Below are positions 23,757 to 38,100 of a stretch of 64,000 nt of DNA, one piece after another. Positions within the stretch are counted from its first letter, which is position 1. Each line of letters opens with the position of its first letter. The position numbers were made by a program, and so were the translations under genes. Source of the DNA: Linepithema humile (Eukaryota > Arthropoda > Insecta > Hymenoptera > Formicidae); contig NC_090130.1 of assembly GCF_040581485.1 (NCBI RefSeq), positions 30,977,418-31,041,417 of the forward strand. The letters are read 5' to 3'. The notes below the pieces were generated by a model. The model was not told the origin of the DNA and made no database searches. It saw only the letters and a program-made list of their open reading frames with translations.

Positions 23757-26700
23757 CTTCGACCCTCTGCGCCTTCCCCTCCCCCCCCCCTCGCCCCCTT
23801 AGCTTTGGGAGAATTGATAACATAAATATCGTAGCGGACAGTGGCCGCAATTTATGGGCATTGTAATGACCCTTAATGCGCATGAGTAGTTTGGCTACAA
23901 AGCCCTCATAACTCTTACGCGGAGCAAACGTTGCTAATTTTCTTGCGCCCGCCGCTTAGGCTGTCTTGCGCTAACTCACCCTCACCTTCTCACACCCGCT
24001 TGTTCCGCCCCTCGCGCTCCGACTTCCGTAAAAACGTAAATTACAGCCTGGCTAGGCGAGATCATCGTTTCTATTCTTATCGCAGACTCCGGCCGTCCCG
24101 CGGAGATGATTCATGCGCGTTTTCCAAAGTCCGATCTCCGTGATTTTAATCCACCGTCGTATATTTCCCCAAGTATCGCAAAACGATGTTCCCAGTCACG
24201 GAAAACGATGAGTCGTTTAGATAATAAATTTACCGATGATATTCAGTCGTAATGATTTTTAGTAATTTTCGATGCTTAGCAAGCGTAATAAATGAAAATA
24301 TTTGAAATACGAGGAGATAAAGTAGAAATATGTTAAATTAAGAGGGAATATATTTGTGTATATTTTGTCAAGAAGTTTGTAATTGTATAATTTATCACAT
24401 TAGCTTTGAGAAGCAATATAAAAAAATGTTTTTTTTTTGTTATTAAACGTATGCAGAATATATTGAAAATCGTATTAGGTCGTTGTGGTGAATCCTAATA
24501 TTATTGTGACAAAACTATGGAGCAATTGCAGTCACACAGGAATATATTCTAAATTAAGTATAATCATGTATTAAAAACAATGCATTAACGATAAATATAA
24601 CTTTTTAGTCGAGAATATTGGTCGATAAAGGAATACTAATAAATTGGAAATATTTTATACCGACAAAACAATTCAATTACTTCACCTTAATTCATATCGC
24701 TAGTAAATGCACAATTTTTTCTAAAGCTATCCGTTTGCAATCAATATAATTTATACTTAAAAATATATCGCCACGGAATATTTTATATATAAACGTACTC
24801 AATAATTTAATTTCGTCACATATACAACTTACTAATGTCTCTGTATTTCCTGCATAATAAGTACTAATTAGCGCTTTTTTAATATATTCCGATTGGACAT
24901 TTTAATATTCGAAGCAAATGATATCTTTGTAATTAAAAAAAAAATAGAAATCTTACGAATCTCGAAAAACATTTCCGCAGTAAATTGCGCAGCGACAAGT
25001 GATGCGATAATTGGCACGATAATTTAATTGTCGTTACTGTTTTCAGAATTACGACAATCTACGATATATTATGCTCATCGTGAAAGTTTTATCTCTCCTC
25101 TCGATATGGAACATATGATAAGCGCATATGATGGACAAAATCAAGAAATCTCGATCCGCGACGATAAATAACATATTCATATTAAACAATACTAATCGAA
25201 TGACCTGCTGTCAGTGTTATCATCCAACATTGTGTACATACGTGTGCAGAAACGTTACGCGAGCGTCATAATCGACAGTTTTATTTTATTATTGTCTGCA
25301 TAATTGTTGAAATTATTGTTCAAATAGCTGTCGTAATAGAATTATTCTCATTAATTTTGTAATTTTAGTCTAGAATTTCAACGTTATAATTAAATTATCT
25401 ATAATCAATTTCATTTTAAGCGAATTTATTTTTACGATATCGGAATTTGCATTATTTTTACAACCAATTCGACGAATCGTCAGTTATTTGGAATCCACGA
25501 TGAGACGTTGAGAAGATAGAACTAATTCAAGAGCTGGTTCTTTTTCGTGCGATTGTCTGCCTAATCCGGAATTAAATAACGGAGCGTTGAATTAGCCTGA
25601 TCCTTTTAAAGTCAGATTGATGAAAGACACGAGCAGAATTAAACAGCCTCCCGCTCTTGAGGTGCCTGTGAAACATATGGCGGGAATAAAATACCGTGGA
25701 CTCGCGAATTGAATGTTCAATGTTCTCTATTCCATCCGGTCTTTAATTCTGAAAGATGTGCTTACATTTTAACGTTTGCATTACGATAGATATGTCTCAG
25801 CACGATGCCGTTCTTAAAATATCTACCTTATTTAATGAAAAACGCGACGTTATCTTTCGCTTATTCTTAGAAGATAAAATATCTTTTATGCGCTGCACAT
25901 ACTAAATGAGATTAATAAGTAATCGCGTGCGCTTTTTCTACGCGTTCCTGACGATAAATAAAATTGCAGACATCGTTAACTTTAATCCCTTCTCGTATCC
26001 TCGAGCTATTGCAGTTTTAACATTTCAGCATTCATCCGAGTAATTTTAGTAGACAACGTATCTATATAATGGCATGCCTTCTAACTATGGCGACAAATAC
26101 CTATCTTTAGCTTTCGCTTATTTCTTTAATCGTTCGTAATTATATCGCAGCTATCGCGTATAATTATAGAAGATCGAAATTACACTCAGCTCTCAACACT
26201 TTGATAAAAAATACTCTCCCTTGTGACTCAACAAATAGATGGGAGAAATTACAAAAATCATGGCACCGTAAACACGAAACTCCACTCAACCGAGAATATC
26301 GCTGGGCTGCCTTAACGTCGACCAACGCTACTTGAACTGTTATAACTCTCGAAATACGCAGAATCACCAAGATTTTTCCGCAGGTCGGCTGCGATTATAA
26401 AGTCGTTGAAAAGCCTGGCATAAAAGTCAATTTTGCCTAACGTTGCTTTAACATCTCTCGGTCGCGCTGACGACCAAGTTGGACGAGTCTCTGCCGCCTC
26501 GTAAACATTTCATAAAGAATCTCTATCCTAAAAGGGCGCCTTATGTATCTAATAAAAAAGTATCGCGTAATAATTAAAAAACAGAAGCACTTAAGGTTAT
26601 CTGGATTTTTTCGTAATTCTTCTTTAAATAGCGCGTACCTAAATCACGGTTTAATAATTATAGTGCTGGAAGCGAAATACAAAATATAATAATATAATAA

Positions 26701-28530
26701 ACACAACGTCGCGCAGACTGCTCGCGAACTTTGTGAGAAAAAGTTCCGAGACCTTAAGGCTCTTATCGGGCGCTAAGGAATATCAAGCTTTTTGCTAAGC
26801 TTTGCCCTCCGCTTTTATCGCGAGTTATAAACTTTCGCTCGAGAAGGCGACGCTGTAGCGGAATCATTTCGCCTCTCTGCGTAATAGATCGCTATAAATG
26901 CCTCGAGGAAATCTTGCGTGTGCCAAGAAAGTACTACCGTCTCTAACGCGAAAGCTGACGGCAAAGGTCGAATTTTAATCTACCGTTGCATGGTTTTTGA
27001 TAAATGATTTGTTTGCCAACTCTACGTGAAAAGTAAACAAGTAAAAACCGCCGCAGAAATTTCATTATATTCCCTCTCAGAAACTTTACGCAACGTATGT
27101 AAAACGCGTGTTACGCGAGTTTATAAACATGTAAGTATAATTTGTGTGATGCTTCTGAAAATATTCGCATACGTTAAAAACATGCCCGTTTGTTTTCTAC
27201 GATATTGGCGGAGCCAAACGGAACGGAATCACAAGGTTTACAATCAATAATCGACTTTCGCGAGAACCTTTCGATTCTCATCTTCGCGTGTGGCGTAATG
27301 ATGAACGATGATGAGCATTATAAAAGTGGGGAAGGAGATATTACCGTCGGACGTTACGATCCCTATTTATCTCTGCAAGTAATTTCAGAGATTCTCCACG
27401 TAACACAAGGCGTGCATTTTCAGTTTACGCCGAAGTCGGTAAAATATAACTTCCAGCCTTTATAAAGCGCACGCCATAAATCTTTGAGAAATTTTTCACC
27501 ACCTGCAATACTGCGTAATGTTACGTGCACTTTATGTGAACTATAACAATACGCGCACGCATAGCGTGCACGTAAGAGTTAACAAGAAAGTATCAAAGAT
27601 GAATAGAAATCAGAAATACGCGGAATGTCATTGAAAATCAAAGTATTAGAAGTAAACAGTATGTCGGTGGCAATCATGGCACGCAGTCATCATATTTTTA
27701 TATGCCTTCAATGGATGCACCTTTATTTCTTTTCGCGACGTTTTTATTCGTAAATTAAGCAAAATCACTTTTTTAATAATGCTGAGTCAGTTAAGAGTTC
27801 CATTAATTTTATATTTTCTCCACTACGTACGATCTGAGAAATCTATTTTTGCTTTAAGACGGCCAAACGTTAAGAATGTTAAATTTTAATTCAATTTAGA
27901 TTGCATTATTAAATAAATTTTAATTCAGCTCTATGATCATGAATAAATTATAGCGAGTATTATGATGCACATTATTAGCTTAAAAAACTAACGACACAAT
28001 GGATAATTTCATTATACGTTTATTTAAAATTTTCCACGGTTTTTTTATTTTATTTATGCTGTTTCCTGCATCGACGTTACTAAGAACGGAATGTAAAAGA
28101 TCCTGTTATCCTTTTATGTCGTCATTGTTATACGATGCTTAGCTATAAAAGCGCAGGCAAGATCGAGTGCGTCGCATGGTGAAAAATTGTTAAATTCTCC
28201 ATAGTTTATAGTCGGCGAGACTATATTTGCATAATCTCTATAACCGCAAAACGATTGTTGGGGCCACAATTCACGCCATTTTATGGTGAGAAATGGTCGT
28301 AATATATTTTTCTCCGGGGATAGCAACCCTGCAGACACGGTTACAGCTTCAACGAAACTTGTTTTTACAAGTTTCGAAAAATGCGCGCTTCTTGCCTATC
28401 GCTCAAAGATGATGAGTGAAATTAATCAATCGTACAGCAACTTTTTATTTCATTTCTCAATTGCACTCATATTTAAATATTATAAAAGTTCTGTATGTTT
28501 TTACGCAACAAACATAATAGATATTATATG

Positions 28531-28558
28531 AAATAACGAAATACCTATTTCGTTATTT
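28531..28558. repeat. Near-perfect palindrome
   Basis: The 13-bp arms AAATAACGAAATA and TATTTCGTTATTT are separated by CC. It is AT-rich with a central CG in each arm; function unknown. Confidence 0.85.
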
Positions 28559-31500
28559 TATATTTAATAAAATAAATTTAAATTTACAAATAAAATAGTA
28601 TTAAATATTTATGTCAAGATAAAAACAAAAGAAATATAAGTCAATAAAGAGTCAATTTTATTGATTTACACGACTATTTTCATGAAAAAATTCACAAACT
28701 ATTATTTTAGGAATACCAAATTCAATTTTAGCAAAACAAAATCTTTCTCTATAACTTTTAAAACAGTTTTTTCAGACTTTACTTCAATTATTGACTTTAC
28801 GATCATATCGATATAATTGGAAGACGCTTAACTTTCGCGTTTGCTCCGCGAGCGAAACGGGAACGTCGAGTCGTGCGTATCGTTGCCGTAGGTAAGGAAT
28901 TCTTCGGAGATTTATGGGGAAAGACGCGTGGGCTCTCTCTCTCTCTTTCTCTCTCTCTCTATTCTTCCCTCCTCCCGCCTCTCCTTCTCTCTCTTTCCTT
29001 TGCCGCACTCTGACTTCGACGTGAGCCAAATCTATAGAGGCGCGTCGGCGTCGGCGGCGGTACGGGGGCAACGAGAACTTAAGGAAGGGAATATACCCGA
29101 CGTGCCGGAATATATCGTCGGCTAGATCTCTCACCCTGTACTCTGATTTATTTTACGCCGGCGAGAGCGGCAGCGCCCGCCTACAATTTCGAAAAGTCAG
29201 CAGACTACCGCGTGTCGTGTGTACACCGCGTGTACGGGATTTCGATAATTTAAGAGAGTCTTCAAGCTCGTCTGCTCGTCCCGGTTTTTCAGGACCGCAA
29301 TCCGATCGCCATCCTATAAATGAACGTGTCTTTTTTCGAAAGAAATCTCATTCTTTTTATAAGTTTTTCACATAAAGAGAATGGCAATTAAATGAATTCT
29401 TGCTGTGCACTGAGATTATATTTTTTATTTCGTAATACCAAATTGTCAATAATCATATGATTATAGCATTGTTACATTTTTTTATTGTTTGCAGAATCGC
29501 TAATTTTAAATTTTGTTTCAGAAATGCGTATAATATATGTTAAGTTGCATATGTTGAGCAATTTTTTAAATTTATCTTAAGAAGAATCATATTTTTTTGT
29601 GACAGGAGTAATTTTTTAATCCATTAATTTATATAATTGTTCCGAAAGGTTTACTTATAGAATTAAAAATATATAGAATTATCTGATTTTTTGCGAATTA
29701 TTTATATATATTGCAATTTTTTAAGCGTATTTCTTCCAAGTCCAACACGTTCATATCATTTTAGAAGCAAAGAATGCTCGGCCTTGTAGAAACTGTTTAC
29801 TTTGAGAATGTAAGCAGATTTAAAACGTTAAATTTTTTAATCAGACACAACTGTCTCCATATTTTCAATTTAAATACTAGCTAACAGAGAAATTAACAAA
29901 ATGAAAGCACTTTAGTAAATTAAAAAGTTAAGTAAAATTGAATCGATATTTTGCATCGGCCATTTCGCGTTGTAAAACAAAAAATTTGGAAAAAAATCAC
30001 GCATTTTCGAGAAAAAAAGCAATATGTGCAATGTAATATTCTTCATGTGTAGAAATTTATACCTTATACCATTCCTGCGTTAAAGCCTCTTTCTCTTAGA
30101 TTTCTCTGGCCGTCATTGCGCCGCGTTGCATGCCGCGCGTAAAGGTTCAAAGCGTTACGACTTTATTTTTCCGAAACGACAAACACCGCTCGTACTCGAG
30201 CTTCCGCGAGCATGAAGCTTTTATTTCACCCGGAGGCGACAGACCCCTGTTACCGCCACCTCTACGCGAGGGGACGAAAAGTGGGGAAGCAATTAAAACA
30301 TTGCAAGGTGAATATTTTCAGTAGCGTACTTTTTCTCATCTGTTGCGTGCGAATTATCTGCAAAATGGGGACGATTACATTAGAGAACATTTGCGGAAAT
30401 TCAAATGCAATTTCCGCTTGTGGCGTCACGTTTGAAAAACTTAAATAATCTTGGTTAAGTGTTTAATTTAGTTACGCAATAATGATTTTTTGATTTTGCT
30501 TCCTGGGTCACGCGTGACTTTCATGCAAAAGAAATCAAACATGTATACAATAAAATAGATTTCAAAATTTAAATATCTAGTGGAAATATTAATACTTCGC
30601 ATCGCAGAGAAATTTATAATACACATAGTAATTTGAGACTTTTGCATAATTTTACTCAACTGGCTTCTACTAGCAAATTCATTTACTAACTCTCTTCTCG
30701 AAGCTGAAAACGTTGAACATTATTATCTAGATTCTTTAGAGAATATTCGTCCATAGTGCAAATCGCAAATCCGCGTAAAAACAAATCTCACAATGTAAAA
30801 ATTAAAATTTAATAATACGAGCTTTAATGCAACGCTTTCGCATGTAATTGTCTCGTCTGTAATTGCGGTCCAGTTAGTGAGTGAATTTTTTATTGCCCTC
30901 CTCCTTTCTCTCTGTGACACGTGAGTTTTAATACTCAGTGTACGACCTTCGTTAAACAACATCGAGATTTAATTAGGATTCAACGTCGACATTTCCGACG
31001 TTGTCGCGTGGAAAAAACGAAAACCTGCCCCGTCCGGGCTATTCGCGCTCTGCGAAAAAATTTTAATTTCTTACGAGTTTCCGTGACGATCTAGTCACGA
31101 AAGAGAGACTAGATCAGAATTTTCGACCGGTGAAATATATGTACCTCGGGTTCGAATTTAGAAATAGGACAATTTAAAGGCGGCCACTCGGTGTAATGAC
31201 TTACGGCTTGTCAAGAGCAGCCCCTGTCACTCGTACGAGGATCAATGATCGAGCTTGAACACGACCCGCTTAAAACGGGCAGCTTAATTCGTGCTAATTT
31301 TCTGCCCGGCGAAATATTTCATTGTAACAGAGCTCGAATTTTTAGGAATTTTATGTTCTCTCTGCCAATACTCGCGATTTAACTAACATAACTTTTGCGT
31401 AATTTTGTAACATGATATTAACAGAAAACACAACTTGTTATTTTCTAAAAAAAAAAAAAAAAACAATTGAAATATTTATTTATACGGAAAAATGATATTG

Positions 31501-33734
31501 TTTTGGAAAGGAAATATTCAAAATTGTTTGTCTCGAAAGATAATTTTCTATAAAACCATTATTCTACAATTTTAACTTAGATATATTTTTCCACATAAAA
31601 ATTATTTCCTTCCCGTTTGCACGACGATTTTATCGCACTTTGTATTTATGGTATGTTCATACTTGGCAATTCATTTGTAAATCTAAGCCGTATCGCCGGA
31701 AAGTTTTGGCACATTGTTCAAGGAACAGAAAAGGGAAAAGGCTAAGAAAGGTGAAAGGTGTGCAATAGGATGCAAGTAGCTATAGCGGCGATATATTTCT
31801 TGAATTATAAGGACGCGGTGGCGGAAGCGTGAAGAAGGTGGCGAGTCTACCACGAGCGAACAGCCGACGCGTGTGTGAAAGAAGAGGGCGGGAAGTCCTG
31901 AAAACTTTCCGAGATCGAACACGACTTCTTCGAGAAGCGAAGTCCTGCTCCATTATGGGACTACGAGCACCCTCCTCTCTCTCTCTCTCTCTTTCTCTTT
32001 CTCTCGTTTGTTTTTGTGATATATCTGTCTCGAGTACTGTTCTCTCTTTTTACACTTTCAATCCCAAAATTTCGCTGGGAAAAAAATTGTCTTGAAATTT
32101 GTCGGAAAGTCTGTAGTCGTGAGACGTAACATTGTTTCTGTATGTGGCACTTTGCGTGTTACATACAACGATTAGGGTTTCATTCAATTCGCCAGAGAGA
32201 AGTTATTACGAGTTTTCCTCACGAGCGGGAGTTTAAATGGGAAATCTGACCGGTTTCTGTAATTTTGTGCCGCATTAATCAATCAATCATTATACTCGGA
32301 ATATAATAATACTTCAGGCTCTCGAGAGGAGAGAAAGAGGGGGAGAGAGAGAGAGAAAAGAGGGCGGAAAGGGGGGCCGGGGATCATTAGTCAGAAACGT
32401 CAAAGACAAGGCGACGGTTCCGCGGATAGGACGCAGTACGGTCTTTTGTACGATTTATTTTCAGCGGCGGGAGTTATTATTCCGCGGGCATTAAAGCCGC
32501 GTTTTCCAGCCGCGCGCGTTTTTACGCTTTTAAACGGCAAATTTGGACGGCGAACGTTCGCGTCGTATTACAGAAGCGTGGCCCAGAAATTAAAATTCGG
32601 AAGATTGCAAAAGATTTATTTTAATATTACACTAAATACATTTGCATATCAGTTTATTATACGGAATTTACTTAGTTTTTGTCGTACACGAGCATTACTA
32701 ATGCGTGCCAAAATGCATCTCAATTTTAGTATCTAAATTAATCTCTAATATCTACTTGAATTAACTTTGACAATATTATTTTAATTATTCCGAAAAAAAT
32801 TCTGTCGTAATTAAAATATTGAAATAGTCGATAGTTTTCGAATTATACATTAAAATTCAAGTCGTGATATAACTGACATTATAAGCGTTTTAATTGTCAT
32901 GTCGCTTTTTCGACTGCCAACGAACGGCAATTCAGGAATGTTAGGATCGTCATGAATCTTTTAGGGTCTTACATGAATCTGTCATGTTAATGAGAGCGGA
33001 ACGTTACGGTAGGACGTTGTCGAGCACATTCACATTTGCATAGTACAATCGATAAAGTCTTTTTCTTACCGGGCATGCAAGTGCTCGATTGTAATTCAGG
33101 GGTCTAAATGCGAAGTGATGAATCCCGGTAAAACGCGTGCCCGCATGGACTGCGTACGTAAACGTATTTAAAACTAATATCGAACTGCTTTGCATCGAAG
33201 AGTGAATTTGCATATCATTTGATCGCGTAATTATAAATTCTCAGTGCACAATTCATTGTAAAATGCATATTCTCTGAAAACGCGAGCTTTCCACATCTCC
33301 ATATCGTCGATATAGTTGCAATAAATGCATCGAGGAAAACGGAAGTTCCGGCAAACACAAGAGAAAGACTACGCATAAGACGCAGTACAAAGTAATATCT
33401 ATTGCTATCAGGTCGTCGAAGATTGCCGATATACGATAAGCGATATTGTATGGATTTAGACGAAGTCTTATGAGTCGTATCTTTCTGACGTTTTTTCTAC
33501 TCGGCCGTCGGCGCTTTATGCCTTTCTGCACTTCCGCGACGCACTTACGCCGACGACGCCATTAAGCGGGATGACCGCGCTTTACCACGCTAAAATTGTA
33601 GCGCGGTGCAGCTGATACAGGAGCGTGTACAGGTGCTGTATGCCAGCCGAGAGGATATTTATCTGCGCGGTTCAACTGTCTTTTCTTCTTAATTTTACTT
33701 TGTTATTTACTTCGAGAAGAAATGCGATACTGCG

Positions 33735-33823
33735 AAGGAGAGTCAAAAAGTAATTTAAGTGGTACCTTAATATGGCAGTAAAAAGGGACTGTAAATATTA
33801 AGGTTACTTTTTGACTCTCCCTT
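33735..33823. mobile_element. MITE-like element with 17-bp terminal inverted repeats
   Basis: GGAGAGTCAAAAAGTAA (33,737-33,753) is exactly complementary to 33,804-33,820, and further complementarity (CCTTAATAT / ATATTAAGG) occurs inside. The 89-bp size, the TIR-only structure and the AAAAAGTAA-type termini fit a non-autonomous Tc1/mariner-like foldback element. No transposase is present. I did not find an unambiguous target-site duplication, and I saw no second copy in the window. Confidence 0.6.
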
Positions 33824-34455
33824 GTATTACAATGTGTTTTATTTCTTACTTTTAAACAATTAACGCGTAAGGCTCGTTTTAGATGATTTATAATTTGCGA
33901 TAAAATTCGAGAGTGGAATTGTATTTGTATTATGTGCCGTGTAAAAATTACAATATTTGAAAAATATACTATGTATTATAATGTATTACAAACATGTATC
34001 AGTGATATATTTTGTGTGCGTTCCGATTCTTCGGATTTCTTTTATTACATAAAATAAATAAATAAGTTTCTATTCAGAATTCTATCAGGAATAATAGACT
34101 GTCTAAAGCGGGCTTAATATTATAGTAAAAATTATTAATTTTTATCAAGAAAAAAAATTATTGCGAATAGCAAAGAACACAACTTCTGCTACGCTCTGTA
34201 TGCTGCATTCTTTTGCACGCGTCTGCATAGAATAATTTAATTCTGTTCAAATATGACTCAAAGGACTAATCTTCAGTTACGAGCAGGCGCGATTATCCGC
34301 CACGAGTTATCGTTGCGACACTGCTGATCTTTGTCGTTAAAGGGAGAGCAGGGAAAGATAAAAACAGGGTTTTTCGCGCGGAATCTCCGCGCATATCGTG
34401 CGTACCGCCGAGTTCTCAAAACTATTTTCCCGGGGCGTACGATAGGGCTTAAATA

Positions 34456-34490
34456 GAAGAGAGAGAGAGAAATAGAGAGAGAGAGAGAGG
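34456..34490. repeat. Imperfect (GA)n tract
   Basis: GA repeats interrupted once by AAT, followed by a G-rich run. Confidence 0.9.
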
Positions 34491-35169
34491 GCGGGGGCGG
34501 AAAGCATTGAGACCCATCGTCGGCCGATGAACCTGAAGACACGAGGGGATTGCATCCCACCCATCCTTTATCAGTGCCCGAGAACGTCTGTTGCCACGAT
34601 ACTAGCCCTTTCGTAATATCGCGGGAGATAGTCATTGCTCTCTTTATCGCAGGCCTTTCGTCGCGGCAACAGGGTCGAAACGAGTGCTCGCTCCCTCTTG
34701 AAAGCAGTAACTGATAATAAAAACGGAAGGAGGAAAAGGGGTCCTACCGACGCCGTATTCGTTACCCGAATCTTCATTCATCTTGCCCCGCGCCCCAAGA
34801 GCGGGACACGCGGCGACGACTTCGTGATCCGACGGGGATGCGAAAGATAACATTTAATCCTCTGCCGAGATAGGAGGATAATGTCTACTTACTGCATAAA
34901 AGTGCGCTTCTTGATATAAAACTTTTCTGAAGAACCGACAATTTGCAAAGAGATACATACAAGTTATATGAAAATCGCCGGAATATCCTTTTAACGAAGT
35001 TACTTTGATCAATTTCAAATGATTTTTCGCGCATTAAGCTGTACAAAGATCAATAAATAGCGAAAAGTTATGTTCTTTAATCAACTAAAGTGAATTTTAT
35101 TATTATATAAATTAAGTTTAAGTAATATGAACATACATGTACATGTGTGAAATTTATATTATTTCCGTC

Positions 35170-35192
35170 AAAAAAAAAAAAAAAAAAAAAAA
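35170..35192. repeat. Poly-A tract
   Basis: 23 consecutive A. There is no recognisable retrotransposed sequence to its left. Confidence 0.95.
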
Positions 35193-38100
35193 CTTTTAAA
35201 CGTAACTTTAAATTTTTAACTATGTAAGAAAAAAACATATTGCAAGAGGAAATTAAGCAAAATGTAGCGATGCCAAACAAGCAGTTGTAACGTCTTCCGT
35301 AATTGATTCTCGGCGCACAAACAGGTTAATTAATTACTTTTGACGGAGCTGAATTTGATCGCAGTTTCTTCGCGGCCTATCAAGTCGAATAGGGTTTGAA
35401 TGGCGGTTTGCATGTCCGCTCCCGCCCCCTTCTTTACCCCTTTAAAAGGAATCGAATTAAGAAACACTCTTGCTCCATTGCAATTCTCCGCGTTGCGTAT
35501 TGAATCGGCGGGCGGCGCGCAGAAAATGAGAGTTCCTTTCGAACGGACTTTGTTAAAACGGATGCAGCTCGCTCCGCGAACTCCTTTCTTCATTAGAAAA
35601 AGAAACTTTCCGTCGGGCGAGCGGCAATGGGAGCGATTTCTTTTCCCACCATTTACGACGGTGGTGAAAGCTCTCACGGACAAATTGCGATCAGAGAGCT
35701 TCGTCGTCGGCACGACACGCCGGCGAAATGACATCAAATTAACCATCGCTCAGCTTACTTATTGTTACTTATTGTTTGTCGCGCGACAAAGTGTGGCCGG
35801 ATCCGACCAAATTCAGATTAATCTCTTTGCCGCGCGCGAAAAATCAAATATTACGCGCCTTTTTCCACCATATTTTTATATAATTTAGCAAATATCCGTA
35901 GATTCTATTACTTATCGTTAAATTCTTTTAAATTGCAATAAAAATATAAACAGAATATTTTTTGTTTAAAATAATATGAATTAAATTGGACTTTTTTAAT
36001 GCTTTCCATCCATTTAAATTTATATTTTCAACTATCTCTATTTTCGCGAGAATATAATATCATACGCTGAACAAAGTTTTCTTCGTTTTTCGAATTTAAT
36101 TTACACGCGCAAAATTACGGAGCACCGAAATCCTCAAAAAACCACAGCGGCTAAGAGAGTTTCAACACGTATAAGCGCGACTTAATATGTTCCAGTGGTT
36201 ACTCGGTGGTTATTAACACTAAACTCAAATTGACATCTTCCGGCGGTTTCTTAGCAACCGCAGCAGTTGCAAAACATTCGAGGGGGAAAAAAAAGGGGAA
36301 AAAGCCGCTTCTACTTTGCATAAAAGAAAAATCTAAAACAAGGTCAACGACGAGAAGTTGAATTGCTCGAATCCGATATTCGGTAATCCCGTATCGGGGA
36401 CTCTTCTTGAGAGTGAATCGCCAATAGCTGCGTAAATAGACATTTGCACATGACACAAGATTGCGAAGAAAAAAAGGCACTAAATCCTAAACGCACGGAT
36501 AACTACTTCTGATAGAGGCGAACGCTTCGCGTCGGTGTTTCCTTGAATTAACGCGCGCGCCGCTCGACAACGTCAGCGCGCTGGAAATTTCATTTCACAT
36601 TCGACAAGGATGAAATTTCGAATGCAGATTAGTTTCTTGTGCAAGTGCACCACCGCGCCGCGCCGCGCCGTTCCGCCGTCGCGCGGCGACGCGGCGAGGA
36701 GGGCCGCAAGAATTACAACCGCCATAATGCCCGCGTTGTAAAAACCATTTGCTCGTATCCGCACGCGGTTACGCTCTATATGACGTTACTTTACATACGT
36801 AGATCGCATTAAGGCGACATGATACGCGCCGGCGATTTTTTTCATTATGATTCGTAGTAGCCGGCAAATTTTTGTCGGGAATAATTTGATTTTCACGTAA
36901 CGAGACTGCCGCGTAAAAACGTTTTGTGCCGTTGCACCGGTCGAGCACCTTGCGAGACGCTTACGGATAATTAGATGAAAAGATAATCGAACGGAACCCG
37001 AATTTATCGCGACAAGACGTTCGTTACTCCGAATTGTAACGGAGATGCATTCAAGTTATGGACGCATTTATCATATGAACTGCAGTATGGTTCAATTTCC
37101 AGCTATGTGCATCTAAAAGTTTTGCAATTAGGAAGATCTGAATTTTATGCGTTTAAATGAACTCATTAGAAGGAAACTTTGCGGGATCCAGAGAATTTTA
37201 GATTAAATTTGAAGTTGTTATATCGTGGAATATTCATAGTATATAATAATCTTATATAATTTCCAGAATGGCTTCTGTTTTGTTTTCGCGGTTTGCTAAT
37301 TCATCTGTCGTGCAAATGATTTAAATAAAAATTTCACACAGATAGTTACAAAAAAAACTATAAATTATTTAAGAGAATGTTTCGATTGTCGTGGGATTAA
37401 AACAAACGTTGCATTAAATCTATTTCACATGTTTATAAATAGGTATATGCGACAAAAAGAGAGAGAGAGAGAGTAATAGTTATAAGATAAACCAATTTTT
37501 AAAATTGCGACAGGTCTCCCTCGGATCATTATCCCCTCAATTACGAATGTGGTAATTCGTATGAAAGTGTCATGTACTTGCGCGATAAATGTTATAATGG
37601 CTTGGCCGTAAATTACCGAACTCAGGTGTACACGATTGGGCTTAGCTCCGCGCGTCTGACTAATCACGGACTGTAACCACTGTGAGGTTACTCTAATACT
37701 TCACAGATCCCCAATAATTTGCGATTGGTCGAACGTATCGTCCCTTCGTTACGCTACTCTCAGCTGTTCCTCGAGGAAATTCTCACGGTTATGCAGACAA
37801 TATTATTTAAGAAGCGATATATAAGGGGCGCGTAGATGTCAACAATATTATTTATATCTCGCGACGGTGATATGCAGCTTTCATTACAGTCGTTTTTTCC
37901 GCGTTCATAATTCAAACAAACGTAAATAATAACGCAAGTATTTTGCCGCCACAATGCTGACCGAGTTGAACGAAAGTGGGTGAGCGGGGCCGATCTTCAA
38001 GAGTCTAAACTGAAAATTTCCGCAGAATGCATAAAAGCGCAACGTCAAGACAAAGAGGCGCGTCTTCGTTCTGCTTTCGAATTGTCGTCTTAAACCCGTG

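Noticed and set aside
28784..29134. 116-codon minus-strand frame rich in Arg and Glu
   Set aside because: It runs through a CT/GA tract and looks like a repeat artefact.
31090..31170. GGTTCGAATTT resembling a tRNA T-loop
   Set aside because: No acceptor stem, D-arm or anticodon arm can be placed around it.
34273..34635. 120-codon minus-strand frame
   Set aside because: It crosses an imperfect GA tract; no domain is recognisable.
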